From Mycobacterium sp. 050128 (GTDB taxonomy: Bacteria; Actinomycetota; Actinomycetes; Mycobacteriales; Mycobacteriaceae), in the NCBI RefSeq assembly GCF_036409155.1, contig NZ_JAZGLW010000001.1, positions 1,054,001 to 1,118,000 on the forward strand: a stretch of DNA of 64,000 nt, read 5' to 3'. Positions 16,898-27,609 of this stretch are shown here, in pieces. The notes beneath the pieces are model-generated. The model saw only the letters and a program-made list of their open reading frames with translations, searched no databases and was not told the DNA's origin. The position numbers and the translations under genes are program-made. The stretch's first letter is position 1. The number at the start of each line of letters is the position of its first letter.

Positions 16898-17392
16898 GTG
16901 GCCCTTCCCCGTGAATACCCGGACGAGAATTGCCCGATCGCCCGGTCCCTGGAGATCGTCGGCGAACGCTGGACGTTGCTGATCGTGCGCGACGCCTTCT
17001 ACGGCGTGCGGCGCTTCAGTGACTTTCACAACCACCTGGGCATTCCCAAAGCTGTGCTGTCCGAACGGCTTAACTTCCTGGTCGCCGAAGGCGTGCTGAC
17101 CAAGAACGCTGCCGAATACGCGCTCACCGCCAAGGGCAAGCAGCTGTGGCCACTGCTCTGGTCGATGATCGCGTGGGGAAGCGAGAACTTGCTGGACAAG
17201 CCGACCCGGAGCTATCGACACGCAGACTGCGGCGGCGCAATCGGGCCCGATCGCCGCTGCGAGCGCTGCGATCGGGTTCCCGACGTCGCCGAGCTCATCG
17301 GGCATCCGCCGCGCCGGCCGCACGATCCGAGTCGCGACGATGCGGTCAGCGAGGCGCTGCGCCGGCCGCGCCGGATGCTCGAGCCGATCTAG
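16898..17392 (+). CDS. HxlR family transcriptional regulator
   Basis: About 164 residues of the HxlR/MarR-like winged-helix family. The typical opening is DENCPIARSLEIVGERWTLL, with the conserved cysteine at about residue 11. This is followed by GVRRFSDFHNHLGIPKAVLS and the wing region. The C-terminal extension has a cysteine cluster (HADCGGAIGPDRRCERC) that could bind metal or take part in redox sensing. Members often sense aldehydes, quinones or thiol stress. GTG 16898 is the preferred start; GTG 16865 lies inside an operator. The gene ends in a short run of CCGATCTAG repeats before the convergent neighbour. Confidence 0.85.
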   Translation: MALPREYPDENCPIARSLEIVGERWTLLIVRDAFYGVRRFSDFHNHLGIPKAVLSERLNFLVAEGVLTKNAAEYALTAKGKQLWPLLWSMIAWGSENLLDKPTRSYRHADCGGAIGPDRRCERCDRVPDVAELIGHPPRRPHDPSRDDAVSEALRRPRRMLEPI

Positions 17393-17405
17393 CCGATCTA
17401 GCCGA

Positions 17406-18167
17406 TCAGCCCCAGCGCGCCAGCAGTTCCTTGGCGCGGTCGGCCAGCGCGGCCTGCAGGAACGGCCCGAAGCTGATCCGGGCGACACCCAGCGACCCGA
17501 ATGACGCCTGATCACCCTGGTCGGGCAGCGCGATCGCGTTGATCGGCAGCGGCAGCTCAGTTGCCAAGCGCCGCAACGTCTCCGGGTCATGGCGACCCAC
17601 CGGGTAAAGCACGTCGGCGCCGGCGTCGGCCGCCTCGATCAGTCGTGCGACGGCCCGCTCGACGCGGTCCGAGTCGTCGCCGTCGTTGCGCAGAAAGAGA
17701 TCGGTACGGGCGTTGATCACGACCCGCACCCGGGCCGCATCGGCAGCCGAGCGCAGCGCGCCCACCAATTCGGCGTGCTCACGCGCGGACCGCAGTCGCT
17801 TGTTCTCCGAATGCACGGTGTCCTCGATGTTGAGCCCGACGGCGCCGACGCTCAGCAAGCCGTCGATCAGGCGCTCGGCCGGCTGGCCGTAGCCGGACTC
17901 GATGTCCACCGACACCGGGACGTCGACCGCCGCGGTGATCTGGGCGACCCGGGTGAGCACATCGTCAAACGACATGCCCTCGCCATCGGATTTGCCAATG
18001 GAATCGGCCAGCGGATGGCTGCCTACGGTCAAGGCGGCAAATCCGGCACCCGCGGCAAGGCGGGCCGACCAGGCATCCCAAACGGTCGGCAGCACTACCG
18101 GGTTGCCCGGTTGATGCAATTCCAGCAGTGTGGCCGCGCGCTGCGCGGCGGTGGTCTGACCAGTCAT
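17406..18167 (-). CDS. Isocitrate lyase/PEP mutase superfamily protein
   Basis: 253 residues with the PEP-mutase barrel, similar to M. tuberculosis Rv1998c. The recognisable motifs are LPTVWDAWSARLAAGAGF, the metal-binding VPVSVDIESGYG segment, and GLNIEDTVH. The family cleaves or rearranges 2-oxo-acid derivatives (methylisocitrate, phosphonopyruvate, oxaloacetate). The isocitrate-lyase signature KKCGH is absent, so it belongs to the short branch of unknown substrate. There is no such gene between Rv0250c and Rv0251c in M. tuberculosis; this is an insertion together with the HxlR/DUF302 pair. Confidence 0.8.
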   Translation of the reverse strand: MTGQTTAAQRAATLLELHQPGNPVVLPTVWDAWSARLAAGAGFAALTVGSHPLADSIGKSDGEGMSFDDVLTRVAQITAAVDVPVSVDIESGYGQPAERLIDGLLSVGAVGLNIEDTVHSENKRLRSAREHAELVGALRSAADAARVRVVINARTDLFLRNDGDDSDRVERAVARLIEAADAGADVLYPVGRHDPETLRRLATELPLPINAIALPDQGDQASFGSLGVARISFGPFLQAALADRAKELLARWG

Positions 18168-18278
18168 GGCGTTTGCTCCGCAATCTGGGCGAGTCGTCTG
18201 TCCGACGTCAGTCCTGCGGGGTGGATAGTATCGAAAGTCATACTGTGATCCTTGACACCCACCGCACTAGGAGATCTC

Positions 18279-18575
18279 TTGTCCACCACGACTGAACTCG
18301 CCGAACTGCACGATCTCATCGGCGGTTTGCGGCGGTGCGTGAGCTCCTTGAGGTCGCGCTACGGCGACAGTCCGGCGATGCGTCGCATCGTGATCGACGC
18401 CGACCGGATCATGGGCGATGTCGAATTACTCGACACGGATGTTTCGGAATTGGACTTGGCACGAGCCACTGTTCAGCATTCCGGCGAGAAGATCATCATT
18501 CCCGACACCCAGTACGACACCGATTTCTGGCGCGATGTCGACGACGAGGGTGTCGGGGGTCACAATCGCTGCTGA
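18279..18575 (+). CDS. Small conserved mycobacterial protein upstream of sdh1 (Rv0250c-like)
   Basis: 98 residues with no signal or membrane segment. The N-terminal half is helical (LAELHDLIGGLRRCVSSLRS), and the tail is conserved and acidic (PDTQYDTDFWRDVDDEGVGG). The start is a TTG at 18279 with AGGAG five bases upstream (18269-18273). This gives the length of Rv0250c; the longer frame from TTG 18252 has no ribosome site. It immediately precedes sdhC and is probably co-transcribed with the succinate dehydrogenase genes. It could be an assembly or accessory factor. Confidence 0.8.
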   Translation: MSTTTELAELHDLIGGLRRCVSSLRSRYGDSPAMRRIVIDADRIMGDVELLDTDVSELDLARATVQHSGEKIIIPDTQYDTDFWRDVDDEGVGGHNRC

Positions 18576-18654
18576 TATTCCAAGCCCCCGTTAAATCGGA
18601 GGCAATGGTCTTGTACCCTTCGACCAACAGCCCTGTTCGAAGAGGAACATTTGC

Positions 18655-19485
18655 ATGAGCGCACCAACGGCGAACCGTCCTGCGTCCGGCATCTTTTCAG
18701 CGACGCGCGCCCAAATTCAGCAGCGCACGCTACGTACCGACCGGTGGTGGATGTCGCCGTTGCGCATCGACCTCGGGTTCGCCGCGTTCGTCATCTATGC
18801 GACGGTCCGAGCGTTCCTGCAGGACAATTACTTTGTTGCGCAGTACCACTACCTGACGCCGTTCTATTCACCGTGCGTCAGCCAAGGGTGTTTGAAAGAG
18901 GCCAGCGAATTCTGGCCGCGGATCCTGCCGGATGTGTGGTGGTTGCCGTATGCGGCGATGACGCTGCCATTCCTGCTGCTGTTCCGGCTGACCTGTTACT
19001 ACTACCGCGGCGCCTACTACCGCACGGTGTGGCAGTCGCCCACCGCCTGCGCGGTGGCCGAGCCCCGCGCCCACTACACCGGCGAGACCCGGCTCCCGCT
19101 GATCATCCAGAACACCCACCGGTACTTCTTCTACATCGCCGGCATCATCTCGGTGATCAACAGCTACGACGCGATCGTCGCGTTCCACTCCGACTCCGGC
19201 CCGGGGGGTTTCGGCTTCGGACTGGGCAACCTGATCCTGCTCGGCAACGTCATCATGCTCTGGGTGTACACGCTGTCCTGCCACTCGTGCCGGCACGTGA
19301 CCGGCGGCCGGCTCAAGCACTTCTCCAAACACCCTGTGCGGTACTGGATCTGGACCCAGGTCAGCGTGCTCAACACCCGGCACAAGCTGTACGCCTGGAT
19401 CACCCTGGGCACCCTGATGCTGACCGACTTTTACATCGCGTTGGTGGCCAGTGGCACCATCTCAGACTTGAGATTCGTTGGCTGA
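18655..19485 (+). CDS. sdhC: Succinate dehydrogenase 1 membrane subunit (SdhC-like)
   Basis: A 276-residue membrane anchor, matching Rv0249c. About five hydrophobic helices are visible, for example residues 39-55, 97-113, 157-175 and 188-208. It passes electrons to menaquinone. Unusually for an anchor it carries C74 and C79 (SPCVSQGC) and a C209-H210-x-C212-x-H214 cluster (SCHSCRH). These are candidate ligands for the membrane-embedded Rieske-type cluster that I recall being reported for mycobacterial Sdh1. GAGGAA precedes ATG 18655. It is followed by sdhA after 31 bases. Confidence 0.88.
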   Translation: MSAPTANRPASGIFSATRAQIQQRTLRTDRWWMSPLRIDLGFAAFVIYATVRAFLQDNYFVAQYHYLTPFYSPCVSQGCLKEASEFWPRILPDVWWLPYAAMTLPFLLLFRLTCYYYRGAYYRTVWQSPTACAVAEPRAHYTGETRLPLIIQNTHRYFFYIAGIISVINSYDAIVAFHSDSGPGGFGFGLGNLILLGNVIMLWVYTLSCHSCRHVTGGRLKHFSKHPVRYWIWTQVSVLNTRHKLYAWITLGTLMLTDFYIALVASGTISDLRFVG

Positions 19486-19516
19486 CAAGCCAATTCACGA
19501 ATAGCGGAGGGTTTCT

Positions 19517-21436
19517 ATGGTTGAGGTCGAACGGCACGCCTACGACGTGGTCGTCATCGGTGCCGGCGGCGCGGGTTTGCGGGCGGTCATCGAAGCGCGC
19601 GAACGCGGCCTCAAGGTAGCGGTGGTGACCAAATCCCTGTTCGGCAAGGCCCACACGGTGATGGCCGAGGGCGGCTGCGCGGCGTCCATGGGCAACACCA
19701 ACCCCAAGGACAACTGGCAGACCCACTTCGGCGACACGATGCGCGGTGGCAAGTTCCTGAACAACTGGCGGATGGCCGAACTGCACGCCAAGGAGGCCCC
19801 GGACCGGGTCTGGGAGCTGGAGACCTACGGCGCGCTGTTCGACCGTCTCAAGGACGGCAAGATCAGCCAGCGCAACTTCGGCGGGCACACCTACCCGCGG
19901 CTGGCGCACGTGGGTGACCGGACCGGCCTGGAGTTGATCCGCACCATGCAGCAGAAGATCGTCTCGCTGCAGCAGGAAGACTTCGCCGAGCTCGGCGACT
20001 ACGAGGCACGGATCAGGGTCTTCGCCGAGTGCGCGATCACCGAGCTGCTCAAAGACGGTGACGCGATCGCCGGAGCATTCGGCTACTGGCGCCAGAGCGG
20101 TAAATTCGTCGTCTTCGACGCACCCGCCGTGGTGCTGGCCACCGGTGGAATCGGCAAGTCCTTCAAGGTCACGTCGAACTCCTGGGAGTACACCGGCGAC
20201 GGCCACGCGCTGGCGCTGCGGGCCGGCGCGACGCTGATCAACATGGAGTTCATCCAGTTCCACCCGACGGGCATGGTCTGGCCGCCGAGTGTGAAGGGGA
20301 TCCTGGTCACCGAGGGTGTGCGCGGCGACGGCGGCGTGCTAAAGAACTCCGACAACAAGCGCTTCATGTTCGACTACATCCCCCCGGTGTTCAAGGGCCA
20401 GTACGCCGAGACCGAGCAAGAAGCCGACCAATGGCTCAAGGACAACGATTCGGCCCGCCGCACCCCGGACCTGCTGCCCCGCGATGAGGTCGCCCGCGCG
20501 ATCAACTCAGAGGTCAAGGCCGGTCGCGGCACCCCACACGGCGGCGTCTATCTGGACATCGCTTCCCGGTTGACGCCCGACGAGATCAAGCGGCGGCTGC
20601 CGTCGATGCACCATCAGTTCATGGAGCTGGCCGGCGTCGACATCACCAAGGAGCCAATGGAAGTCGGGCCCACCTGCCACTACGTGATGGGCGGTGTCGA
20701 GGTCGACCCCGACACAGGCGCGGCCACCGTCGCCGGCCTGTTCGCCGCCGGCGAATGCTCCGGCGGCATGCACGGATCCAACCGGCTGGGTGGTAACTCG
20801 CTGTCGGACCTGCTGGTCTTCGGCCGTCGCGCGGGGCTGGGCGCTGCAGACTACGCGCGCGCTCTGTCCAGTCGCCCGACCGTCGGCGAGGACGCGATCG
20901 AGGCGGCGGCCAAGCGGGCGCTGGCTCCGTTCGAGGCACCGACCAACGGTTCAGCCGCCGAGAACCCGTACACGCTGCAGCTGGAACTGCAGCAGTCGAT
21001 GAACGACCTGGTCGGCATCATCCGCAAATCGGAGGAGATCTCCGAGGCGCTGGAACGGCTCACCGCGCTGCGCGAGCGGTTCAAGAACATCCACGTCGAG
21101 GGCCACCGCCAGTACAACCCCGGCTGGAACCTGGCCATCGACCTGCGCAACATGCTGCTGGTCAGCGAATGCGTCGCCAAGGCAGCTCTGCTGCGCACCG
21201 AGAGCCGTGGCGGACACACCCGCGACGACCACCCGGGCATGGACTCGTCGTGGCGCAAGGTGTTGCTGGTGTGCCGCGCGGCCGGCGGTGACGGCGACGC
21301 GATTCCCGACGTCACCGTCACGCGCGAAGACCAGGTCCCGATGCGGCCCGACCTCTTGGAGCTCTTCGAGATCTCCGAGCTGGAGAAGTACTTCACCGAT
21401 GAAGAGCTGGCCGAGCACCCAGGACGGAGAGGCTAA
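19517..21436 (+). CDS. sdhA: Succinate dehydrogenase 1 flavoprotein subunit
   Basis: A 639-residue flavoprotein, matching Rv0248c. The FAD dinucleotide fold is at the N-terminus (VVVIGAGGAGLRAVIEA). The histidine that usually binds FAD covalently lies in KAHTVMAEGGCAAS, and the C-terminal RLGGNSLSDLLVFGRRAG is typical. It oxidises succinate to fumarate and feeds electrons to SdhB. The frame ends in TAATG, overlapping sdhB by one base, so translation is coupled. The long C-terminal region contains the HTRDDHPGMD motif of the family. Confidence 0.95.
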   Translation: MVEVERHAYDVVVIGAGGAGLRAVIEARERGLKVAVVTKSLFGKAHTVMAEGGCAASMGNTNPKDNWQTHFGDTMRGGKFLNNWRMAELHAKEAPDRVWELETYGALFDRLKDGKISQRNFGGHTYPRLAHVGDRTGLELIRTMQQKIVSLQQEDFAELGDYEARIRVFAECAITELLKDGDAIAGAFGYWRQSGKFVVFDAPAVVLATGGIGKSFKVTSNSWEYTGDGHALALRAGATLINMEFIQFHPTGMVWPPSVKGILVTEGVRGDGGVLKNSDNKRFMFDYIPPVFKGQYAETEQEADQWLKDNDSARRTPDLLPRDEVARAINSEVKAGRGTPHGGVYLDIASRLTPDEIKRRLPSMHHQFMELAGVDITKEPMEVGPTCHYVMGGVEVDPDTGAATVAGLFAAGECSGGMHGSNRLGGNSLSDLLVFGRRAGLGAADYARALSSRPTVGEDAIEAAAKRALAPFEAPTNGSAAENPYTLQLELQQSMNDLVGIIRKSEEISEALERLTALRERFKNIHVEGHRQYNPGWNLAIDLRNMLLVSECVAKAALLRTESRGGHTRDDHPGMDSSWRKVLLVCRAAGGDGDAIPDVTVTREDQVPMRPDLLELFEISELEKYFTDEELAEHPGRRG

Positions 21437-22182
21437 TGGGCTACGACGCGACGATGCGGGTGTGGCGCGGCGACGACGCCGGCGGCGCACTGCAGGACTT
21501 CACGGTCGAGGTCAACGAGGGCGAGGTGGTGCTCGACATCATCCATCGCCTGCAGCAGACGCAGACCCCCGACCTCGCGGTGCGGTGGAACTGCAAGGCG
21601 GGTAAGTGCGGATCCTGCTCGGCCGAGATCAACGGCATGCCGAAGCTGATGTGCATGACCCGGATGTCGTCGTTCGCCGAGGACGAGGTCGTGACGGTGA
21701 CGCCGCTGCGGACCTTCCCGGTGATTCGCGATCTGGTCACCGACGTCTCGTTCAACTACGAAAAGGCCCGCCAGATCCCGTCTTTCACGCCACCCAAGGA
21801 CCTGCAGCCCGGCGAGTACCGGATGGCGCAGGCCGACGTGCAGCGCTCGCAGGAGTTCCGTAAGTGCATCGAGTGCTTCCTGTGTAACAACGTCTGCCAC
21901 GTGGTCCGCGACCACGAGGAGAACAAGAAGGCGTTTGCCGGCCCTCGCTTCCTGATGCGGGCCGCCGAGCTCGAGATGCACCCGCTGGACACGCTGGACC
22001 GGCGCGACATGGCCCAGGAGGAATTCGGCCTGGGCTACTGCAACATCACCAAGTGCTGCACCGAGGTCTGCCCCGAACACATCAAGATCACCGACAATGC
22101 GCTGATCCCGATGAAAGAGCGGGTCGCCGACCGCAAGTACGACCCGGTCGTCTGGCTGGGTAACAAGCTGTTCCGCCGCTAG
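21436..22182 (+). CDS. sdhB: Succinate dehydrogenase 1 iron-sulfur subunit
   Basis: 248 residues, matching Rv0247c. It holds the three clusters expected: [2Fe-2S] from CKAGKCGSCSAEI with the following cysteine at MPKLMC, [4Fe-4S] from CIECFLCNNVCH, and [3Fe-4S] from CNITKCCTEVCP. It carries electrons from the flavin to the quinone site in the membrane anchor. It is the last gene of the operon; a long palindromic repeat lies 16 bases past its stop. Confidence 0.95.
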   Translation: MGYDATMRVWRGDDAGGALQDFTVEVNEGEVVLDIIHRLQQTQTPDLAVRWNCKAGKCGSCSAEINGMPKLMCMTRMSSFAEDEVVTVTPLRTFPVIRDLVTDVSFNYEKARQIPSFTPPKDLQPGEYRMAQADVQRSQEFRKCIECFLCNNVCHVVRDHEENKKAFAGPRFLMRAAELEMHPLDTLDRRDMAQEEFGLGYCNITKCCTEVCPEHIKITDNALIPMKERVADRKYDPVVWLGNKLFRR

Positions 22183-22197
22183 ACGCGTTACTCCTTT

Positions 22198-22259
22198 CGC
22201 CGAACGTGCACTGACGGCGAGAATTTGGTCAATTTTGCGCCGTGAGAGCACGTTCGGCG
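22198..22259. repeat. Long palindromic repeat element, copy A
   Basis: The outer arms CGCCGAACGTGC and GCACGTTCGGCG pair perfectly over 12 bases, and the interior continues the pairing with CTGACGGCG against CGCCGTGAG. It lies between the convergent stops of sdhB and the flavin reductase. The same sequence family recurs at 57557-57620. It may serve as a two-way terminator or a REP-like dispersed element. Confidence 0.75.
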
Positions 22260-22301
22260 CGAATGACGCCTGTCCGACGCCTACTTCAGGCGACGGACGG
22301 C

Positions 22302-23857
<1,556 letters not shown>

Positions 23858-23911
23858 GGTTCCATTGTCGCCGCAGGTAGAGAAGCTGTCGAAGGCGTGA
23901 GCCGGGCTATC

Positions 23912-23923
23912 CCAACCGGTTGG
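23912..23923. promoter_or_regulatory. 12-bp palindrome CCAACCGGTTGG between the oxygenase and fadE5
   Basis: Perfect palindrome in the 202-base divergent gap. A second weaker repeat, GTTAC-N6-GTAAC (23993-24008), lies closer to fadE5. Either may be the site of a TetR-type lipid regulator; no regulator gene is adjacent. Confidence 0.4.
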
Positions 23924-24059
23924 TTAATTAGACAATGAAATCTAGCTCACATTGACTTTGCGCCCACTGATCTAACGGCTATATTTAGCGGTGTTACTGG
24001 TGGGTAACTTAGCCAAAGTACTCAACCACAGCGTGGCATTCTCAACGAGGAGGAGAGTA

Positions 24060-25895
24060 GTGAGCCACTACAAGAGCAACGTCCGCGACCAGGTATTCAA
24101 CCTGTTCGAGGTGTTGGGCGTTGACCAGGCGCTCGGCCAAGGCGCATTCAGCGACCTCGATGCCGACACCGCCCAAGAAATGCTTACCGAAATGAGCCGG
24201 CTGGCCGAGGGGCCGGTCGCCGAGTCGTTCGTCGACGGCGACCGCAATCCGCCGGTGTTCGACCCGAAGACTCACGCGGTGACGCTGCCCGAGTCCTTCA
24301 AGAAGTCCGTTCGGGCCGTGGTCGAGGCCGGCTGGGACAAGGCCGGCATCGACGAGGTGCTGGGCGGCATGCCGATGCCCAAGGCGCTGGTGTGGGCCCT
24401 GCACGAGCACATCCTGGGCGCCAACCCGGCGGTGTGGATGTACGCCGGCGGCGCCGGTTTCGCCAACATCATCTACCACCTCGGTACCGAGGAGCAGAAG
24501 AAGTGGGCCGTGATGTGCGCCGAGCGCGGCTGGGGCGCGACCATGGTGCTGACCGAGCCGGACGCCGGCTCGGATGTCGGCGCCGGCCGCACCAAGGCGG
24601 TCCAGCAGGAGGACGGCTCCTGGCACATCGACGGCGTCAAGCGGTTCATCACGTCCGCCGACTCTGACGACCTGTTCGAGAACATCGTGCACCTGGTGCT
24701 GGCCCGCCCCGAGGGCGCCGGCCCCGGCACCAAGGGACTGTCGCTGTTCATCGTGCCGAAGTTCCTGTTCGACCACGAAACCGGCGAGCTCGGCGAGCGC
24801 AACGGGGTGTTCGTCACCAACGTTGAGCACAAGATGGGCCTGAAGGTCTCCGCGACGTGTGAGTTGTCGTTCGGTCAGCACGACGTGCCCGCCAAGGGCT
24901 GGCTGGTCGGCGACGTGCACAACGGCATCGCGCAGATGTTCGAGGTCATCGAGATGGCGCGGATGATGGTCGGCACCAAGGCAATTGCCACGCTGTCCAC
25001 CGGTTACCTGAACGCGCTGGAGTACGCGAAGTCCCGCGTGCAGGGCGCCGACATGACCCAGATGACCGACAAGACCGCACCGCGGGTGAGCATCACTCAT
25101 CACCCGGACGTGCGCCGGTCGCTGATGACCCAGAAGGCCTACGCCGAGGGTCTGCGCGCGTTGTACCTGTTCACCGCGACCTACCAGGACGCGGCTGTCG
25201 CCGAGGCGCTCCACGGTGTGGACGCCGACCTGGCGGTCAAGGTCAACGACCTGATGCTGCCGGTGGTCAAGGGTGTGGGCTCCGAGCAGGCCTACGCGAA
25301 GCTGACCGAGAGCCTGCAGACGTTCGGTGGGTCCGGCTTCTTGCAGGACTACCCGATCGAGCAGTACATCCGGGACGCCAAGATCGACTCCCTCTACGAG
25401 GGCACCACGGCCATCCAGGCGCAGGACTTCTTCTTCCGCAAGATCGTCCGCGACAAGGGTGTGGCACTGGCGCATGTGTCGGAGCAGATCCAGAAGTTCG
25501 TCGACGCCGAGACCGGCAACGGCCGGCTGAAGACGGAGCGCGAGCACCTGGCCAAGGCCCTGGAAGACGTCCAGGCGATGGCGGCCACCCTGACCGGCTA
25601 CCTGATGGCGGCCCAGGAGGACATCTCCAGCCTGTACAAGGTGGGCCTGGGTTCGGTGCGCTTCCTGATGAGCGTCGGTGACCTGGTGATCGGCTGGTTG
25701 CTGCAGCGTCAGGCGGCGGTGGCCGTGCAGGCGCTCGACGCCGGCGCCAGTGGTGCTGACCGGTCCTTCTACGAGGGCAAGATCGCGGTCGCGTCGTTCT
25801 TCGCGAAGAACTTCCTGCCGCTGTTGGCCAGCACCCGCGAGGTGATCGAGACGCTGGACAACGACATCATGGAGCTCGACGAGGCCGCCTTCTAA
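24060..25895 (+). CDS. fadE5: Acyl-CoA dehydrogenase FadE5
   Basis: A 611-residue flavoprotein, identical in length to Rv0244c. It oxidises fatty acyl-CoA of broad chain length in beta-oxidation. The flavin-binding segment [19 protein letters not shown] and the catalytic-region motif [19 protein letters not shown] are clear, and the extra C-terminal domain found in long ACADs is present. GTG 24060 is preceded by AGGAGGAGA, which decides the start against the longer frame at 23991. It is monocistronic, with strong hairpins after the stop, and divergent from the oxygenase pair. Confidence 0.95.
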   Translation: MSHYKSNVRDQVFNLFEVLGVDQALGQGAFSDLDADTAQEMLTEMSRLAEGPVAESFVDGDRNPPVFDPKTHAVTLPESFKKSVRAVVEAGWDKAGIDEVLGGMPMPKALVWALHEHILGANPAVWMYAGGAGFANIIYHLGTEEQKKWAVMCAERGWGATMVLTEPDAGSDVGAGRTKAVQQEDGSWHIDGVKRFITSADSDDLFENIVHLVLARPEGAGPGTKGLSLFIVPKFLFDHETGELGERNGVFVTNVEHKMGLKVSATCELSFGQHDVPAKGWLVGDVHNGIAQMFEVIEMARMMVGTKAIATLSTGYLNALEYAKSRVQGADMTQMTDKTAPRVSITHHPDVRRSLMTQKAYAEGLRALYLFTATYQDAAVAEALHGVDADLAVKVNDLMLPVVKGVGSEQAYAKLTESLQTFGGSGFLQDYPIEQYIRDAKIDSLYEGTTAIQAQDFFFRKIVRDKGVALAHVSEQIQKFVDAETGNGRLKTEREHLAKALEDVQAMAATLTGYLMAAQEDISSLYKVGLGSVRFLMSVGDLVIGWLLQRQAAVAVQALDAGASGADRSFYEGKIAVASFFAKNFLPLLASTREVIETLDNDIMELDEAAF

Positions 25896-25914
25896 GCGCC
25901 CGACCAGAACACGC

Positions 25915-25950
25915 AAAATCCCCCGCTTCCACGCTGAAGCGGGGGATTTT
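25915..25950 (+). terminator. Rho-independent terminator after fadE5
   Basis: Perfect 15-base arms AAAATCCCCCGCTTC and GAAGCGGGGGATTTT enclose a six-base loop, beginning 20 bases past the fadE5 stop. The T-run on the plus strand and the A-run on the other side make it usable in both directions. It is one of the few classical terminators in this GC-rich window. Confidence 0.85.
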
Positions 25951-25978
25951 GAGTCTCTGGCGGGCGGTACCAAAAAGA

Positions 25979-26009
25979 CCGCCGCTGGATCCCCTCAAAC
26001 CAGCGGCGG
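25979..26009. terminator. Second hairpin in tandem after fadE5
   Basis: CCGCCGCTGG pairs perfectly with CCAGCGGCGG across an 11-base loop and is followed by CCCTTTT. It stands 28 bases after the first terminator and gives back-up stopping of fadE5 read-through, or of fadA2 from the other side. Confidence 0.7.
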
Positions 26010-26203
26010 CCCTTTTCGTACGCCCGTCAATTCAAACCGGCGGTCGAAATGGGGGACGCCCCGTGTTGCCGTCGGGGTCGGGGGGTCAGACCACAACACG
26101 GGACAATCCGCACAACGGTTACCCGTCGCCTGGTCGCGCTAATCAGCTGTGACGAACCTCATTCGCTACCGGCGCGGATCGGGTGTTAACGCCCAACCGC
26201 AGG

Positions 26204-27550
26204 TCAGGCCTCTAAAATGGCGGCTACACCCTGCCCACCGGCCGCACAGATCGAGATCAGCGCCCGCGCCGGGCCCCCGCCGTTGCGCTCGGTTTTCTTC
26301 TCGGCCAGTTGTTTGGCGGCCTGGGCGAGAATGCGCCCGCCGGTGGCCGCGAACGGGTGGCCGGCGGCCAGCGACGAGCCGTTGACGTTCAGTTTGGACC
26401 GGTCGATCGAGCCGAGCGCGGCGTCGAGCCCCAGCCGTTCCTTGCAGTACTCCTCGGACTCCCACGCCTGCAGATGCGCCAGCACCACCGACGCAAAGGC
26501 CTCGTGGATCTCGTAGAAGTCGAAGTCCTGCAGGCTCAGGCCGTTGCGAGCCAGCAGCCGGGGCACCGCATACGTCGGCGCCATCAGCAGCCCGTCCCGC
26601 CCGTTGACGTAGTCGACCGCGGCGGTCTCCGCGTCCACCAGGTAGGCCAGCACGGGCAACGAATGCTCGGCGGCCCACTCTTCGGTGGCCAGCAGGGCGA
26701 CCGAGGCGCCGTCGGTCAACGGCGTCGAGTTGCCCGCCGTCATCGTCGCGTCGCCGGCCTTGACGCCGAATACCGGGCGCAGCGTGGCGAGCTTCTCGGT
26801 GCTGGAGTTGGGCCGCAGGTTGTCGTCGCGGTACAGGCCCAGGAAGGGGGTGATGAGGTCGTCGAAAAAGCCCCGGTCGTAGGCCGCGGCCATGTTGTGG
26901 TGGCTGGCGACCGCCAACTCGTCCTGGTCGACCCGCTTGATCCCCATCTGCTTGGCGGTGATGGCGGCATGCTCGCCCATCGACAGCCCGGTGCGCGGCT
27001 CGCTGTTGGCCGGGATTTCGACGCCGAGGGTGGCGGGCAGCGTGCCCACCAGCTTCAGCCGTTGCAGGTTGGACTTGGACCGGCGCAACTTCAGCAGGGT
27101 GCGGCGCAGATTGTCGCCCAAGCCGATCGGCGGGTCGGACGTGGTGTCCACCCCGCCGGCGGCGGCGACGTCGTAGCGGCCCGACGCGATGCCGTCCGCG
27201 GCCGCGATGGCCGCCTGCAAACCGGTACCGCACGCTTGTTGAATGTCGAAAGCCGGTGTGTACGAAGATAATTCGGACCCCAGCACACACTCACGCGTCA
27301 AGTTGAAGTCGCGGCTGTGTTTGAGCACCGCGCCGCCGACGACGACGCCCAGTGTTTGCCCGCCCAACCCGAACCGGTCCACCAGGCCACCCAGGGCCGC
27401 GGTGAACATGTCTTGATTGGACGCCTCGGCGTAAGCACCGTCGGACCGTGCGAACGGAATGCGATTGCCGCCCAGCACGGCGACGCGTCGCCGGGACTTC
27501 AAACTCGTCTGAGCTGCCCGATTACTTGGCTGCGAACTTGCAGGGGCCAC
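26204..27550 (-). CDS. fadA2: Acetyl-CoA acyltransferase (thiolase) FadA2
   Basis: A 448-residue thiolase matching Rv0243. The nucleophilic cysteine lies in [11 protein letters not shown], the catalytic histidine in [15 protein letters not shown] and the second cysteine in SICAAGGQG. It cleaves 3-ketoacyl-CoA or runs the reverse condensation. GTG 27550 gives VAPA like the M. tuberculosis start and has GGAG six bases upstream; the ATG at 27556 overlaps that ribosome site. It is divergent from fabG4, with which it forms a beta-oxidation-like set of thiolase, ketoreductase and hydratase. Confidence 0.93.
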   Translation of the reverse strand: MAPASSQPSNRAAQTSLKSRRRVAVLGGNRIPFARSDGAYAEASNQDMFTAALGGLVDRFGLGGQTLGVVVGGAVLKHSRDFNLTRECVLGSELSSYTPAFDIQQACGTGLQAAIAAADGIASGRYDVAAAGGVDTTSDPPIGLGDNLRRTLLKLRRSKSNLQRLKLVGTLPATLGVEIPANSEPRTGLSMGEHAAITAKQMGIKRVDQDELAVASHHNMAAAYDRGFFDDLITPFLGLYRDDNLRPNSSTEKLATLRPVFGVKAGDATMTAGNSTPLTDGASVALLATEEWAAEHSLPVLAYLVDAETAAVDYVNGRDGLLMAPTYAVPRLLARNGLSLQDFDFYEIHEAFASVVLAHLQAWESEEYCKERLGLDAALGSIDRSKLNVNGSSLAAGHPFAATGGRILAQAAKQLAEKKTERNGGGPARALISICAAGGQGVAAILEA

Positions 27551-27609
27551 GTTCATCTCCAATTTTCAGTTTGGGGGATTGGCCGTTGGGACCCATACTA
27601 CCCACGGTT

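Larger units (their letters stand above)
25896..26203. other. 308-base intergenic region between convergent fadE5 and fadA2
   Basis: No gene is visible. The region holds two strong hairpins, annotated separately, and a looser third one with CCCGTGTTG (26060-26068) pairing to CAACACGGG (26094-26102). It appears to act as an insulator between two highly expressed convergent lipid genes. Confidence 0.6.

Noticed and set aside
17386..17405. Short repeats of CCGATCTAG at the end of the HxlR gene
   Set aside because: Only about two and a half units; too short to be a meaningful tandem repeat.
24042..25973. A 643-codon open frame antisense to fadE5
   Set aside because: It mirrors fadE5 in a GC-rich gene, reads as low-complexity His/Arg/Gly/Val-rich sequence and has no recognisable domain; the sense strand matches a full acyl-CoA dehydrogenase.
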